A DNA stretch of 35,161 bases. Source: a virus. The position numbers were made by a program, and so were the translations under genes. Shown piece by piece: positions 1-8,806 of the stretch (the first letter of the stretch is position 1; each line of letters starts with the position of its first letter). The notes below the pieces were generated by a model. It did no database searches. It saw nothing but the letters and a program-made list of their open reading frames with translations, and was not told the DNA's origin. Where the stretch lies: the IMG/VR virus record IMGVR_UViG_3300005732_000010, positions 1-35,161 of that record; one strand, given 5' to 3'.

Positions 1-68
1 TACCCTTCATTAAAGGACTTAGTTTGTGCATGGGCTAACATACGAGTTAACAATACGGTAGGTACTGG
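1..68. repeat. Terminal direct repeat, left copy (circular overlap)
   Basis: These 68 bases are identical to the last 68 bases of the window (35094-35161). A coding frame continues uninterrupted through the repeat, which is what an assembled circle or a terminally redundant genome gives. The length may be an assembler overlap and not a biological terminal repeat. Confidence 0.95.
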
Positions 69-1110
69 ACTGCTTGCTATCAACTCCTATCCTGCTGGGG
101 GTGTTGCTGTCCTTCAAGACGTGCTGGTGGCTGTAAATAACTCAGATGGCACTACTATTGAAGCCAATGTAGACTACACTAACAACCTAGAGATAGAATT
201 AAGCGATGCCGAGGTAGAAGATTCTGCTGGCACTTCGTTTGATAGACCTATCTGTTCTTCAATATTACTCCCAAACACCACCATTAACAGTGTCACGGTG
301 TCGGGCAACTTAATGACCATCAACACACCTACCGCGTCTGTTCCTTCTGGGATATGTTATCAAAACACACACCCTTCATTTAATGAAAGTTTTGTAGCAA
401 ATGACAGTTGGGATAGTTTTTTAGATGGGGATTACGATAGAACACCACCTACTTACCCAGAGTTTTACGCTGAAATAGACCACACAGCAACGCAAGCGGA
501 CGTAAGAGGCACACCCGCAACAGGAACAAGCGCAACAGACAACGTGGCTCCTACGATGCTAAAGGAAAACAACGCTTTTGGCACGAAGTTTAGATACACA
601 GACGACGCTGGAAACCCTTCTGATGCAACAGTAGGTTCAAATATTTGGGCGCACGTTGACTGGAATAACCATTCGTGGACAGGTGCGACTTCTTATTATG
701 TTATTGACCACCTTACAGGATGGGGATTCACGGTTAAATACGAAGACGACGCAGGAAAGGTTAATCTAAACGTTGGTGCAAACACATGGGCACAATGGAT
801 TGCCTATATTGATGCCACGCATTACGGTATGACTGGTTGGATTCCTTTAGACTTAGGGGAGTTAACCAACGCGCACGGCGCAAGAGTACAACCGAATCAA
901 GTTTGGGCTGATGAATTCTTTGAGTTTGACCCGTCTGTTTCGGGATCTACGCGTGGAGGGTTCTTAACGGGGGAAAGTTACGATGCAAGTTTCTTCTATC
1001 ACCTTTACGATAGTGGTAACGCTGACTTAGTTTTGGAGTTGACAAAGGCTACTAACTCTGGTTTCCAGTCTAGGTTGACTAATTGTTTCATGAAACGTAA
1101 ACACTACTAA
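1..1110 (+). CDS. Tail completion/fibre-like structural protein, 3' part (joins 34269-35093)
   Basis: The frame is open from base 1 and is the direct continuation of the gene starting at 34269. Joined across the circle it encodes about 644 residues, of which this part supplies roughly residues 276-644. It holds the last NSDGT-type beta-repeat (about residues 321-326) and a C-terminal domain rich in W, Y and G with two related segments (FRYTDDAGNPSD and VKYEDDAGKVN), suggesting a duplicated beta fold such as a fibre or carbohydrate-binding tip. The apparent internal GTG start at 121 is an artefact of linearisation. The stop overlaps the next start (TAATG at 1108-1112), so the genes are probably translationally coupled. 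Receptor binding is inference from composition and position. Confidence 0.85.
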   Translation, partial: YPSLKDLVCAWANIRVNNTVGTGLLAINSYPAGGVAVLQDVLVAVNNSDGTTIEANVDYTNNLEIELSDAEVEDSAGTSFDRPICSSILLPNTTINSVTVSGNLMTINTPTASVPSGICYQNTHPSFNESFVANDSWDSFLDGDYDRTPPTYPEFYAEIDHTATQADVRGTPATGTSATDNVAPTMLKENNAFGTKFRYTDDAGNPSDATVGSNIWAHVDWNNHSWTGATSYYVIDHLTGWGFTVKYEDDAGKVNLNVGANTWAQWIAYIDATHYGMTGWIPLDLGELTNAHGARVQPNQVWADEFFEFDPSVSGSTRGGFLTGESYDASFFYHLYDSGNADLVLELTKATNSGFQSRLTNCFMKRKHY

Positions 1111-1622
1111 TGAAGTTCAACGAACTACAGAAGACCGTCGGTACTTTAATAGTAGAACGCGCTCAGTTAGAGATTGGGACAACTAGGACTATCCGAGGGC
1201 GTAAGGTTAGGCGTGTAGCGAGTGATAAACTAAGAAAGGGGTTGAGTTTTGTGGTTAATGGTAAGAATATTGGTTTAACAACCGACCAAGACCACGGAGA
1301 GTTTATTCATTACGGAGTCAATGGCACGAAGCAGAAGTTTGGGAGTCAATTTTCATTCGGCACTAAACAACCACCTTCAGAACCTATATTAAGATGGATG
1401 AAACAAAAGGGTGTAAGGGTAAGAACTGCGGAAGGTGCATTTGCGAAGCAGACAGAGAGCGCAAAGAAAGGCCTTGCGTTTGTAATAGCAAGAAGTGTAA
1501 AGGAAAAAGGAATTGTTCCCCTTCCTTATTATGACATGGCTATAAAGTACGCTTTCCAAACACAACAAGACCTAATAGAAAAGGCACTAGTAAAAGACAT
1601 TGAATTAAACTTAGATTTGTAA
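1110..1622 (+). CDS. Neck / tail-completion protein, HK97 gp10-like
   Basis: 170 residues. The layout resembles the HK97 gp10-like and neck proteins of Bacteroidetes phages: an N-terminal helix, a basic segment (RGRKVRR), a beta hairpin ending in HYGVNG, a PPSEPILRWMK segment, then LAFVIARSVKEKGI and a C-terminal helix. Such proteins sit at the head-tail interface and complete the tail end. It starts within the stop of the fibre gene and ends overlapping the next start (TAATG), inside one forward operon. The assignment rests on recalled family pattern and synteny, not on a search. Confidence 0.6.
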   Translation: MKFNELQKTVGTLIVERAQLEIGTTRTIRGRKVRRVASDKLRKGLSFVVNGKNIGLTTDQDHGEFIHYGVNGTKQKFGSQFSFGTKQPPSEPILRWMKQKGVRVRTAEGAFAKQTESAKKGLAFVIARSVKEKGIVPLPYYDMAIKYAFQTQQDLIEKALVKDIELNLDL

Positions 1623-3016
1623 TGGCGATAACGATAGAGCAAAGCGCGAACAGTACGTTTAACACAGGAGCAGGAGGGAGTGGGCAAGAAGTCCTTTTGT
1701 CTCGTGCTAAACTCGTTAGCGTGTATTCGTCTACGTCCACATCCCAAACGAATTTCAAGTACCTTATTCAAGTAGAGGAAGACGGCACGGAAATATTCAA
1801 ATCGTACATAACACCTAACCCCGCTGGTAGATGTATGTTTGATTTGTCTCCTATTGTGAAAGAGAGGTTAAAAGCCCCTGTATTAGAAACGGCTTCAGAT
1901 AATTCTTCCATCCATGAAGGGTTGTTTTCTACCTTTCCGTTTAACAAATGCGAGGGAGGACAAAAGATATATGAAATTAAAGTGGGTGAGGTTTACGAAG
2001 TCTCTGGAACGCTAACGGAATTTCCAAACCTAGACAACCACGAGATGCTAGTTGTTAACGGATACCAAGACTACAAAGACTCCTTTCATTCAGCAGGTAT
2101 ACAATCACAAGACCTAGTACCCTACTCGTGCAACTACACTTCTCCAGTAGAGATTGAAAAAGGGTTCTTATCTAAGATTGACGCTAACACCTACAAGCAA
2201 ACAAAGAATAACGAGTATTTTAGAAACCTTGCAGGGGCTTCTATTGCTGTGCCAACTAGAGAAACGGACTTAGGTTGTATAGCTTGGATACACGATGATA
2301 TTTATGTGAACAATGATACCACGGAGCTGAAATATGAATGGTTTAACTCTGCTGGAACATCATTACAAGCATGGACTTATGACGCTACCGATGTAGCCAA
2401 CAACGGGCAAGCACTAAACGCTACTACTTCAGACGGAAAAGTGTTGTGCGCTCCTATGCATTGGGGTGCATTAAGTAACAACGGCTCTTTTATAGGTACA
2501 TTCACCAACGCGTTGGCGTGGGAGTATTATACTATACAGTTGATACAAGCAGATTCAAACGTGGCAAACTTCAAGTGGGCTTTTTATAAAGACTGTACGG
2601 GTAACAAGAATGAACTATATCAACTAGCATGGACTAACGGAGTTGGGTTTTGGGATTACTTCACATTTATGCCTCAGACTATGCACGAGGAAAGCGCATC
2701 TAAGAAACAGTATAACACTAATGTAGGCACTTACGGTGGTAATGACTTTATGTTGTACCCATTCGACGCAGGGACAAAGAACTATCAAGTAATTCCTAAA
2801 CGCTCATGGACGCTATCTAGCGGAAAGATAGACGAAGAGTTGAGTAAATACCTAAAAGAAATTATTAAAGCCCGTCAAGTACAGCTTATAACACCCGAGG
2901 GCGATGTACTCCCTGTTATTGTAGACACAGAGTCTACTAACTTCTACCGAGATAGAACAAACAAGCTCTACGATTTCCAAGTAAAAGTAACACTAGCGCA
3001 AAGTTTAGAGGGATGA
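1622..3016 (+). CDS. Tail structural protein, possibly distal-tail/adaptor-like
   Basis: 464 residues, acidic and beta-rich, with no signal peptide or membrane segment. The motif NGVGFWDYFTF near residue 340 followed by an R/K-rich return is a pattern I associate with tail-tip or distal-tail proteins of Bacteroidetes phages, and the C terminus (LITPEGDVLPVIVDTES) also fits. It lies between the neck protein and the 971-residue tail protein, overlapping the latter by 4 bases (ATGA). No enzymatic motif is visible. Structural role is well supported by synteny; the exact position in the tail is inference. Confidence 0.5.
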   Translation: MAITIEQSANSTFNTGAGGSGQEVLLSRAKLVSVYSSTSTSQTNFKYLIQVEEDGTEIFKSYITPNPAGRCMFDLSPIVKERLKAPVLETASDNSSIHEGLFSTFPFNKCEGGQKIYEIKVGEVYEVSGTLTEFPNLDNHEMLVVNGYQDYKDSFHSAGIQSQDLVPYSCNYTSPVEIEKGFLSKIDANTYKQTKNNEYFRNLAGASIAVPTRETDLGCIAWIHDDIYVNNDTTELKYEWFNSAGTSLQAWTYDATDVANNGQALNATTSDGKVLCAPMHWGALSNNGSFIGTFTNALAWEYYTIQLIQADSNVANFKWAFYKDCTGNKNELYQLAWTNGVGFWDYFTFMPQTMHEESASKKQYNTNVGTYGGNDFMLYPFDAGTKNYQVIPKRSWTLSSGKIDEELSKYLKEIIKARQVQLITPEGDVLPVIVDTESTNFYRDRTNKLYDFQVKVTLAQSLEG

Positions 3017-5928
3017 GAATAAATCTAAGAGTATGGGACAGCTCAGACAATCAATTCTACCTTGAGTTGTATTCTAACGACCCTATAAACCTTACTAAGC
3101 AGTTCCAAGATATACTAAGTGTAAACGCTCCTAGCGGTTCTTTTACTCAAACCTTTCGTATTCCAGCAACGGAAAACAATCAAGCGGTATTTGATAACTT
3201 TGAAGACGTTAATTCACAAGGTGATTTTAACCCTAAGAGGAAGTTAAAAGCAGAACTAGAAGCGAATACACTAACGGTGTTAAGTGGGTACGTTCAATTC
3301 GTTGCTTGCTATGTAGAAAAGGGTAAGTTCCCAGAGTACGAGATTATATTCTTTGGTGAAACAGCGAATGTATTCAGAACGATAGGAGATGATAAGTTAA
3401 GCGCGTTGGATTTATCAGACTACGACCACGAGCTAACTTATCCTAACATTCTTTCGTCATGGTCTGGTGGTTTGTTATCGGGTGATATTCGTTACGGGTT
3501 TATGGATAAAGGCAGGAATTGGGCTTTAGACGGGACTGGTAGACCTATCAATAGTGCGTTTCCTATTTATGCAGGAGATTGGACGCCCTACATTCGTGTT
3601 AGTGCTTTAGTAGATACCATCCTAAGTGATTCGGGTTTCACTCGCTCTAGTGCTTTCTTAGATTCCGCTTACGGTCAACTACTGTACGTGCCACTATTCA
3701 ACGGTAAGTTGTTTCCAGTATCAACAGATGAATCAAGCGGTGTAGATTTTAACGTAGGACTATCAACAGATGAGACAGTTACTACAGTCGGATTTCATCA
3801 ATTTGCCAACCTTTCAGATTCGGGCAACTTCTTTGATAACGGTGGAGACTATACAATAGGAGCGGACGACTACTGGACAGCACCTTACTACGGTAACTTT
3901 GGGTTTAGGGCGTGGGTAAGTGGTATTAACAATGATTCAGATACCGACACGATAAGAATACGTGTTACTAAAAACGGTAACGTTGCCTATCTTTCTAATG
4001 AAATAACCGTAGAAGCAGGAGATACGTTTTCTCAATCTGTTACTTTTGGTTTTGATTTGGAGCAAGGTGACGAATTACGCTTTGGTGTAATGACTTACGC
4101 AGATAACTTAGGAGACACGCCAGACATTACTTTTAACTCTACGTCAGCACCCGATGAACTAGAAGGTACAGGGTGGAAAATGGTTAGTAATACTTCTGCT
4201 TTTGAAGGTGTAGACGTAGACATCCAAGCCAACACCCCAGATATCAAGCAGAAAGATTTCTTATCTGGATTACAGAAGATGTTTAACCTTGTGTTTGTTC
4301 CAGACGAAAACGATTCTACAAAGATACTTATAGAGCCATTCCAAGACTACAAAGGAACAGGAGACACTTTAGACTGGACTAACTTAATAGACTACGATAA
4401 AAGCGTAAAGATTGAGCCTACTACATCCATCCAGAAAAGAGAGTACGAATGGACTTATTCTGAAGATAAAGACATAGTAAACCAGTTCTACAAAGACAAT
4501 GCAGACAGAATCTACGGTAGGTTTGAGATTGAAGACGTAGAGAATGATTTCGCTACTGGAAAGGAGACTATTAAAAACCCTTTCAGCGCTTATCCTTGCG
4601 CTTATATCAACGGTTCAAACATTGTAATACACAAAGCGTTTGATAACAACGGACAGATAATAACAGACCCTAAATGTAAAGTAGTGTATTGGGGTGGGTT
4701 GATTGATTCGGTTGATTTAATAGCACGTAATGACGATACAGATTCAAACGTAACACTCACCCAGTACCCTTATTTCGGGCATTACTCAAACCCTGTAGCA
4801 ACTATAGACGGTGAAGACTTGAATTACGGAGGTGAAACCCCACTTCACAACATAGAAGGCAACCCAAATAACAACCTGTATAACAAATACTGGAGAGAAT
4901 ACGTCAATGAGTTGTACTCTGTAGAGGCTAGGAAAATGACAGCGTTCTTTAATTTGGATTTAGTTACCTATTACTCTTTGGGGTTCGATGATTTAATCTT
5001 CATCAAGGATTCATACTGGAGAGTTCTAAAGGTAAACCAGTTCCAGCCTAACCTAGACGAACTAACGCAAGTTGAGTTGATTAAAATACTAGACACTCCT
5101 AGACCTTGTGAGTACATACCCGACACTATTTTGATAGGTGGCCTTGTTCAGTTCTTAGATTCCGCAGGTGCTACTTCTTTTGGCTCTCAGGAATGTTGTG
5201 AGTATTGGGGGTATGTTTGGAATTTAGGGAATTCAAGATGTTACGTAGAACAGTCAGGAGGGTTTATAGAGAGAATAGCCACTTCACCAAACGCATTACA
5301 AGGGTCAAATACACGCAATCTTTCTTTCGGGGTTAACAGTGTAGGCGTCGGTTCTGTTAATGGCTTAACGGTAGGTCAAAATAACTCTACAGGGTTGGAG
5401 AACTTTTACTCCGCTATGGCAGGAAGGAATAATTCAGCAGAGGACGGGATAGGTATTTACCAAGCATTTGGGCAAGATGTAAATGTATGGCAGTCTGGCT
5501 TTCACTTAGGAGGCGCGAAGATATCTATACAAGGAGATAAACAAAGCGGTGTTATTCTATTAGGCTATACGGGTGCTATGAGCGGAACGGTTACCCTATT
5601 CCCTTACTTGGATATACCTAATAACTCAACTTTAGCGATAGACATGAACTACTGTCTAAGTGAGTGGAATGTAGCGACCTCTAGGATAGTCTCAGAACAT
5701 AACTTGAGCGCAAGCACGGTGATAACTAAAGACGGCTCTGGCACTTCGTTTGTCACTCCTGTAATTATTAAGGATGTAGGTACTTCAGGCTCTGGTCACT
5801 ACACGCCAAACATAGACAATACAACTGACGCTACACAACATAGAATTCAGTTAACGAAGTCTGGTGGTGCTTTGTCTAATAACGTGAATATAGTTTGTAG
5901 AATAGAGTACACCATGACTAGGCACTAA
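3013..5928 (+). CDS. Large tail protein, probable tail tip/baseplate with receptor-binding C terminus
   Basis: 971 residues, the largest protein of the phage. The N-terminal part (about 1-130) has a compact beta domain beginning MRINLRVWD and containing the segment FTQTFRIPATENN, reminiscent of tail-tip hub-like proteins of Bacteroidetes phages. The middle is acidic and beta-rich. The C-terminal 220 residues become G/N/S/T-rich with the low-complexity look of fibre or receptor-binding regions. It is the last gene of the forward tail operon before the first reverse-strand segment. Function is inferred from length, composition and neighbours. Confidence 0.55.
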   Translation: MRINLRVWDSSDNQFYLELYSNDPINLTKQFQDILSVNAPSGSFTQTFRIPATENNQAVFDNFEDVNSQGDFNPKRKLKAELEANTLTVLSGYVQFVACYVEKGKFPEYEIIFFGETANVFRTIGDDKLSALDLSDYDHELTYPNILSSWSGGLLSGDIRYGFMDKGRNWALDGTGRPINSAFPIYAGDWTPYIRVSALVDTILSDSGFTRSSAFLDSAYGQLLYVPLFNGKLFPVSTDESSGVDFNVGLSTDETVTTVGFHQFANLSDSGNFFDNGGDYTIGADDYWTAPYYGNFGFRAWVSGINNDSDTDTIRIRVTKNGNVAYLSNEITVEAGDTFSQSVTFGFDLEQGDELRFGVMTYADNLGDTPDITFNSTSAPDELEGTGWKMVSNTSAFEGVDVDIQANTPDIKQKDFLSGLQKMFNLVFVPDENDSTKILIEPFQDYKGTGDTLDWTNLIDYDKSVKIEPTTSIQKREYEWTYSEDKDIVNQFYKDNADRIYGRFEIEDVENDFATGKETIKNPFSAYPCAYINGSNIVIHKAFDNNGQIITDPKCKVVYWGGLIDSVDLIARNDDTDSNVTLTQYPYFGHYSNPVATIDGEDLNYGGETPLHNIEGNPNNNLYNKYWREYVNELYSVEARKMTAFFNLDLVTYYSLGFDDLIFIKDSYWRVLKVNQFQPNLDELTQVELIKILDTPRPCEYIPDTILIGGLVQFLDSAGATSFGSQECCEYWGYVWNLGNSRCYVEQSGGFIERIATSPNALQGSNTRNLSFGVNSVGVGSVNGLTVGQNNSTGLENFYSAMAGRNNSAEDGIGIYQAFGQDVNVWQSGFHLGGAKISIQGDKQSGVILLGYTGAMSGTVTLFPYLDIPNNSTLAIDMNYCLSEWNVATSRIVSEHNLSASTVITKDGSGTSFVTPVIIKDVGTSGSGHYTPNIDNTTDATQHRIQLTKSGGALSNNVNIVCRIEYTMTRH

Positions 5929-6007
5929 GTGTATTAAGGACGTTTGATTACATGTAATGTTGTTAGCATTCATTAAAACGATTTAATAACACGGTATAAA
6001 ATCAATA
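5929..6007. other. Intergenic junction with palindrome, left edge of reverse segment 1
   Basis: This stretch lies between convergent genes. It contains a perfect 12-base palindrome (ATTACATGTAAT, 5947-5958) directly followed by the motif GTTGTTAGCATTCATTA (5959-5975). No T-tract follows, so it is not a clear terminator. The motif recurs with two mismatches at 9941-9957, at the same edge of the other reverse segment. Confidence 0.55.
5959..5975 (+). repeat. Boundary motif of reverse segment 1
   Basis: The 17-mer GTTGTTAGCATTCATTA matches 15 of 17 positions with 9941-9957. Both copies lie just beyond the 3' end of a reverse-strand gene. Confidence 0.6.
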
Positions 6008-6187
6008 CTAATCTTCTGCGCCACATTTAGGACAGTAGTAACATTCCGTATGAGTGTTACCTATTTCTGCTTCACTTGAACTCATATAGTGCGTAGCGTG
6101 CGCTATACTTTCATCTTGGCTATCGGTTATTAACCAGTACCACTCATACTCTCCTTCGTAATCACAATTATAGCATTTACCATTCAT
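6008..6187 (-). CDS. Small zinc-ribbon-like protein
   Basis: 59 residues read on the minus strand, ATG at 6187 to TAG at 6008. Two cysteine knuckles are visible: C5-x2-C8 at the N terminus and C49-x2-C52-x2-C55 at the C terminus (CYYCPKCG), the arrangement of a zinc ribbon, with an acidic, aromatic middle (EYEWYW). Such mini-ribbons often bind nucleic acids or RNA polymerase, but no specific family is recognised. It lies downstream of a minus-strand terminator hairpin (6215-6245), so it must be expressed by read-through or from a promoter I could not identify in the 27 bases between. It is a candidate accessory gene in the first reverse segment. Confidence 0.6.
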   Translation of the reverse strand: MNGKCYNCDYEGEYEWYWLITDSQDESIAHATHYMSSSEAEIGNTHTECYYCPKCGAED

Positions 6188-6214
6188 ACCGTACTGTTTT
6201 TATGCCTGTTCGTT

Positions 6215-6245
6215 AAAAAGGGGCTTCTACGTTTAGAACACCCCT
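6215..6245 (-). terminator. Intrinsic terminator on the minus strand
   Basis: AGGGG (6219-6223) pairs with CCCCT (6241-6245) and TTCTA (6225-6229) with TAGAA (6234-6238) around a CGTT loop. On the minus strand the hairpin is followed by a run of five T (bases 6215-6219 are A on the plus strand). It lies 58 bases past the stop of the 6303-6716 gene. Confidence 0.75.
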
Positions 6246-6302
6246 CTTATGCTTAACCAAAAATGTTGCTCTTCGCTAATATACAAATTTTATTTTAATG
6301 TT

Positions 6303-6716
6303 TCATAAAGAATACCAGTCGCCCCCTGTTCGAATACATTCAATAATAGAAACCTCTTCAGACATCCCGCAGGGTATCAAGTCTAATTGAATACCTCTAC
6401 CAGTCCAGTACCTAGCGTTCACAACAAAAACTATCTCTTCAGACACAAGGAGAGATATTAACGCGTCGCCCTCTTCTGTTAGTGGATGAAATGCCTTCGC
6501 GGTAAAAACATCCCCAACCATTGCAGATGTAGCTGTGCTATAAGTAATCTTGCACTGCTTGTTAAAAACCACGTCCAGATGCTTGTTAATTAAGTGTTTC
6601 TTAACATCCTCTATAGTACTTCTTCTGACCCACTCATGAGTTTCGCCTTTGACTTGATGTAGGTTAATTCTTTCCGTAGCACAAATCCATGTGTCAACTT
6701 GCTTTATTTCTTCCAT
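6303..6716 (-). CDS. Hypothetical protein, reverse segment 1
   Basis: 137 residues on the minus strand. Soluble, mixed alpha/beta, without signal peptide, membrane segment or a catalytic motif I recognise; notable stretches are VRRSTIEDVKKHLINKH and NARYWTGRGIQLDL. It is expressed from an excellent Bacteroidetes-type promoter at 6733-6763 and followed by a hairpin terminator, so it is a self-contained transcription unit opposing the virion operon. This is the organisation expected of an accessory (moron-like) gene. Function unknown. Confidence 0.75.
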   Translation of the reverse strand: MEEIKQVDTWICATERINLHQVKGETHEWVRRSTIEDVKKHLINKHLDVVFNKQCKITYSTATSAMVGDVFTAKAFHPLTEEGDALISLLVSEEIVFVVNARYWTGRGIQLDLIPCGMSEEVSIIECIRTGGDWYSL

Positions 6717-6732
6717 TTTCTTTTCGTTTCCC

Positions 6733-6763
6733 CAAAGGTAGCATTTTTTTCTAAACCTCCAAA
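6733..6763 (-). promoter_or_regulatory. Bacteroidetes-type promoter for the 6303-6716 gene
   Basis: On the minus strand TTTG (plus 6760-6763) is followed by exactly 19 bases and then TACCTTTG (plus 6733-6740), matching the Bacteroidetes sigma-A consensus TTTG-N19-TAnnTTTG. The start codon is 16 bases beyond the -7 element. The spacer is nearly the same as that of the promoter at 10281-10311. Confidence 0.85.
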
Positions 6764-6779
6764 TTCTTATCTTTATATT

Positions 6780-6950
6780 ATGGAAATAAAGAACGAAATA
6801 CTTTCATCTATTGAGGTTCTAGTACACCAAAAGGTAAAGTATAACACCATGCCCAAGTGGGTTAGGTTTGCCGATATACTCTTAACTGTAGTCTATTTAG
6901 TAGGGTATGGAACTATTCTTACCTCATTGGTATTATGGCTAACAAAGTAG
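6780..6950 (+). CDS. Small single-pass membrane protein upstream of tape measure
   Basis: 56 residues from ATG at 6780. An upstream in-frame ATG at 6699 would overlap the divergent gene and its promoter, so the inner start is preferred. The N-terminal half is charged and helical; residues about 30-53 form one hydrophobic segment (FADILLTVVYLVGYGTILTS). It overlaps the tape measure start by 16 bases and is probably translated with it. A weak -7-like element (TATCTTTA, 6768-6775) lies only 4 bases before the ATG, so a nearly leaderless message is possible. Role unknown. Confidence 0.6.
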   Translation: MEIKNEILSSIEVLVHQKVKYNTMPKWVRFADILLTVVYLVGYGTILTSLVLWLTK

Positions 6951-8806
6951 TTGTAGAGATAGATATAGATACAGGGGACGCTTCCAAAAAGATAGACAAA
7001 GCCGAAGCAGGAGTAAAGGACTTAAAAAAAGAGTCTAACTCTGCTAGCAAGTCATTCGGTAGTCTTGGTAGTGCCGCAGATAAAGCTACGGGTGGTATAA
7101 TCTCAGGGGCGAAGGGCGCGGTAGGTGCAGTTCGTGGTTTAGTATCTGGGTTTAAGACACTCAAATTCGCTATAGCCGCAACGGGAATAGGTCTGATAGT
7201 AATCGCTGTAACCGCTGTGATTAGTGCAGTGTCTAAATTACAGGGGGTTATGGATAAGTTCAAGCAGTTCACCGCTGGACTTAGTGCTGTAATGGATGTT
7301 CTAGGAGACACTTTAGCCTACATAGGTGAGGCTTTAATCAACGCATTTACACAACCCCAAGAAGCTCTTGAATCTGTTTCAAATGGTATAGAATCAATCT
7401 TCAACTGGATGCAACAACTCAACACCGTAATAGTAGGTAAGATTATGGGTGTTTTGTTAGGTCTTAAAAGAAACTTTTTAGAAGTTGCTATAGCCACTAA
7501 AGAGTTTTTTGGGGGTGATGCGACCGAACTAAAGAAGTCCCTAGATGAAACGAAGGAAAAAATAGAAGCGGTAGATAAAGCGGTAGAAGACGCTACTGAA
7601 AACGTTAAGCAACCCTTTATTGATGCCGCTGAAGCGGTAGGAGATTATGTTACGGAACTAAATAATGCCGCCGTAGCCGCCGCCAACCTACAGAAAGCAG
7701 AGCAAGAACTAGAAGATGCTCGTATAGGTCAGACGGTAGAACAGGCAAAGCGAAATAAGTTGATTGCAGAAGCCCGTTTAATAGCAGAGGATGAAACCAA
7801 ATCTTATGCGGCAAGAGAAGAGGCATTAAGACGCGCTATTGAACTAGAGAAGTTAAACCTTAATGAGAAGTTAGCCAACGCACAAGAGGAAGCGCGTATA
7901 GTAGCTGAAAGGAACGCACTGTCTGAATCCACAAGAGAGGATAGACAAAAGGAAGCAGAGGCGGCGGCAAGGGTTTTTGAACTTGAAGAGCAGTCTTTGA
8001 AGCAACAAAAGCGAATCTTCACGGAGTTGCAAACCTTGAGCAACCAAAGAAATGCGGAATCTAAGAAAGCACTTGAAGACCAAGCAAAGGCGCGGGCTGA
8101 AATGATGGCGTTGATTGAAGAGGATGTTTATGCAGAGGAAGAAGCAATGATTAGTGAAATGTTGGAGCATCAAAAAAACTCAGACTTAGAAGGTGTGAAC
8201 TCTTACGCCGAAGCGCAGGCAGAAAAGATACGTATTACTCAAGAGGCTAACGCAATATTAGACGCAGAACAGCAACGTCAGAACGAAGAATCAGAAAGAC
8301 TAAGGCAAAAAGAACTATCAGACGAACAAGCGTTACAGAATGCTAAGAAGAATTTAGCAGTGACTACCTTTGGAGCTATTCAAGATATCGCTGAAATGGT
8401 AGGGCAAGATGATGAGAAGAGAGCGCGTAAAGCCTTCGCGGTAACTAAAGCACTAAACACAGCGCAAGCAATCACATCTACTTACGCAGGGGTTACGGCT
8501 ATAATAAAAGACCCTACGTTACCTACTACCGCAAAACCTTTCGCAATAGCCAGTGCAATATCTACAGGACTATTGAACGTGGCTAAGATTCAGCGAACAA
8601 AGTTTAAGGGTTCAAGCGCGTCAAAAGGTAGCACACCTTCTTTTTCTGGTGGTAGTACTGGTGCTACTACAACTCCCACGCTAGACACTTCAGCACTAAA
8701 CACAGAGCCACAACAAAACATTCAAGCGTTTGTGTTAGATAAAACCATTACGCAAACGCAAGCCCAAAATCAAAAGATTGAAGAACAAGCAAACCTTGTA
8801 CTATGA
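6935..8806 (+). CDS. Tail tape measure protein
   Basis: 623 residues. The order of parts is typical of tape measure proteins: a charged Ala/Lys/Asp-rich N terminus, a hydrophobic stretch at about 78-108 (AATGIGLIVIAVTAVISAV) suited to membrane insertion at DNA ejection, a long Glu/Ala/Arg coiled coil at about 235-480, a second Ala/Thr-rich hydrophobic patch near 505-545, and a Ser/Gly/Thr-rich tail. The protein sets tail length; at the usual 1.5 angstrom per residue it would give a tail of about 90 nm if unprocessed. It is followed directly by the prohead protease (ATGA overlap), while its usual neighbour, the tail assembly chaperone, lies far away at 32465. Confidence 0.9.
   Translation: MANKVVVEIDIDTGDASKKIDKAEAGVKDLKKESNSASKSFGSLGSAADKATGGIISGAKGAVGAVRGLVSGFKTLKFAIAATGIGLIVIAVTAVISAVSKLQGVMDKFKQFTAGLSAVMDVLGDTLAYIGEALINAFTQPQEALESVSNGIESIFNWMQQLNTVIVGKIMGVLLGLKRNFLEVAIATKEFFGGDATELKKSLDETKEKIEAVDKAVEDATENVKQPFIDAAEAVGDYVTELNNAAVAAANLQKAEQELEDARIGQTVEQAKRNKLIAEARLIAEDETKSYAAREEALRRAIELEKLNLNEKLANAQEEARIVAERNALSESTREDRQKEAEAAARVFELEEQSLKQQKRIFTELQTLSNQRNAESKKALEDQAKARAEMMALIEEDVYAEEEAMISEMLEHQKNSDLEGVNSYAEAQAEKIRITQEANAILDAEQQRQNEESERLRQKELSDEQALQNAKKNLAVTTFGAIQDIAEMVGQDDEKRARKAFAVTKALNTAQAITSTYAGVTAIIKDPTLPTTAKPFAIASAISTGLLNVAKIQRTKFKGSSASKGSTPSFSGGSTGATTTPTLDTSALNTEPQQNIQAFVLDKTITQTQAQNQKIEEQANLVL

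Noticed and set aside
121-1110. A separate 329-residue gene starting with GTG at 121
   Set aside because: The frame is open from base 1 and continues from 34269 across the circular junction, so this start is an artefact of where the circle was cut.
5947-5958. Perfect palindrome ATTACATGTAAT as a terminator or operator
   Set aside because: It has no loop, no T-tract and no nearby promoter, so neither role is supported; kept only as part of the cassette edge.
6919-7311. Minus-strand frame of 130 codons opposite the tape measure
   Set aside because: Pro/Ala/Thr/Ser-rich low-complexity product, the usual antisense image of an Ala/Lys-rich coiled-coil gene; no promoter behind it.
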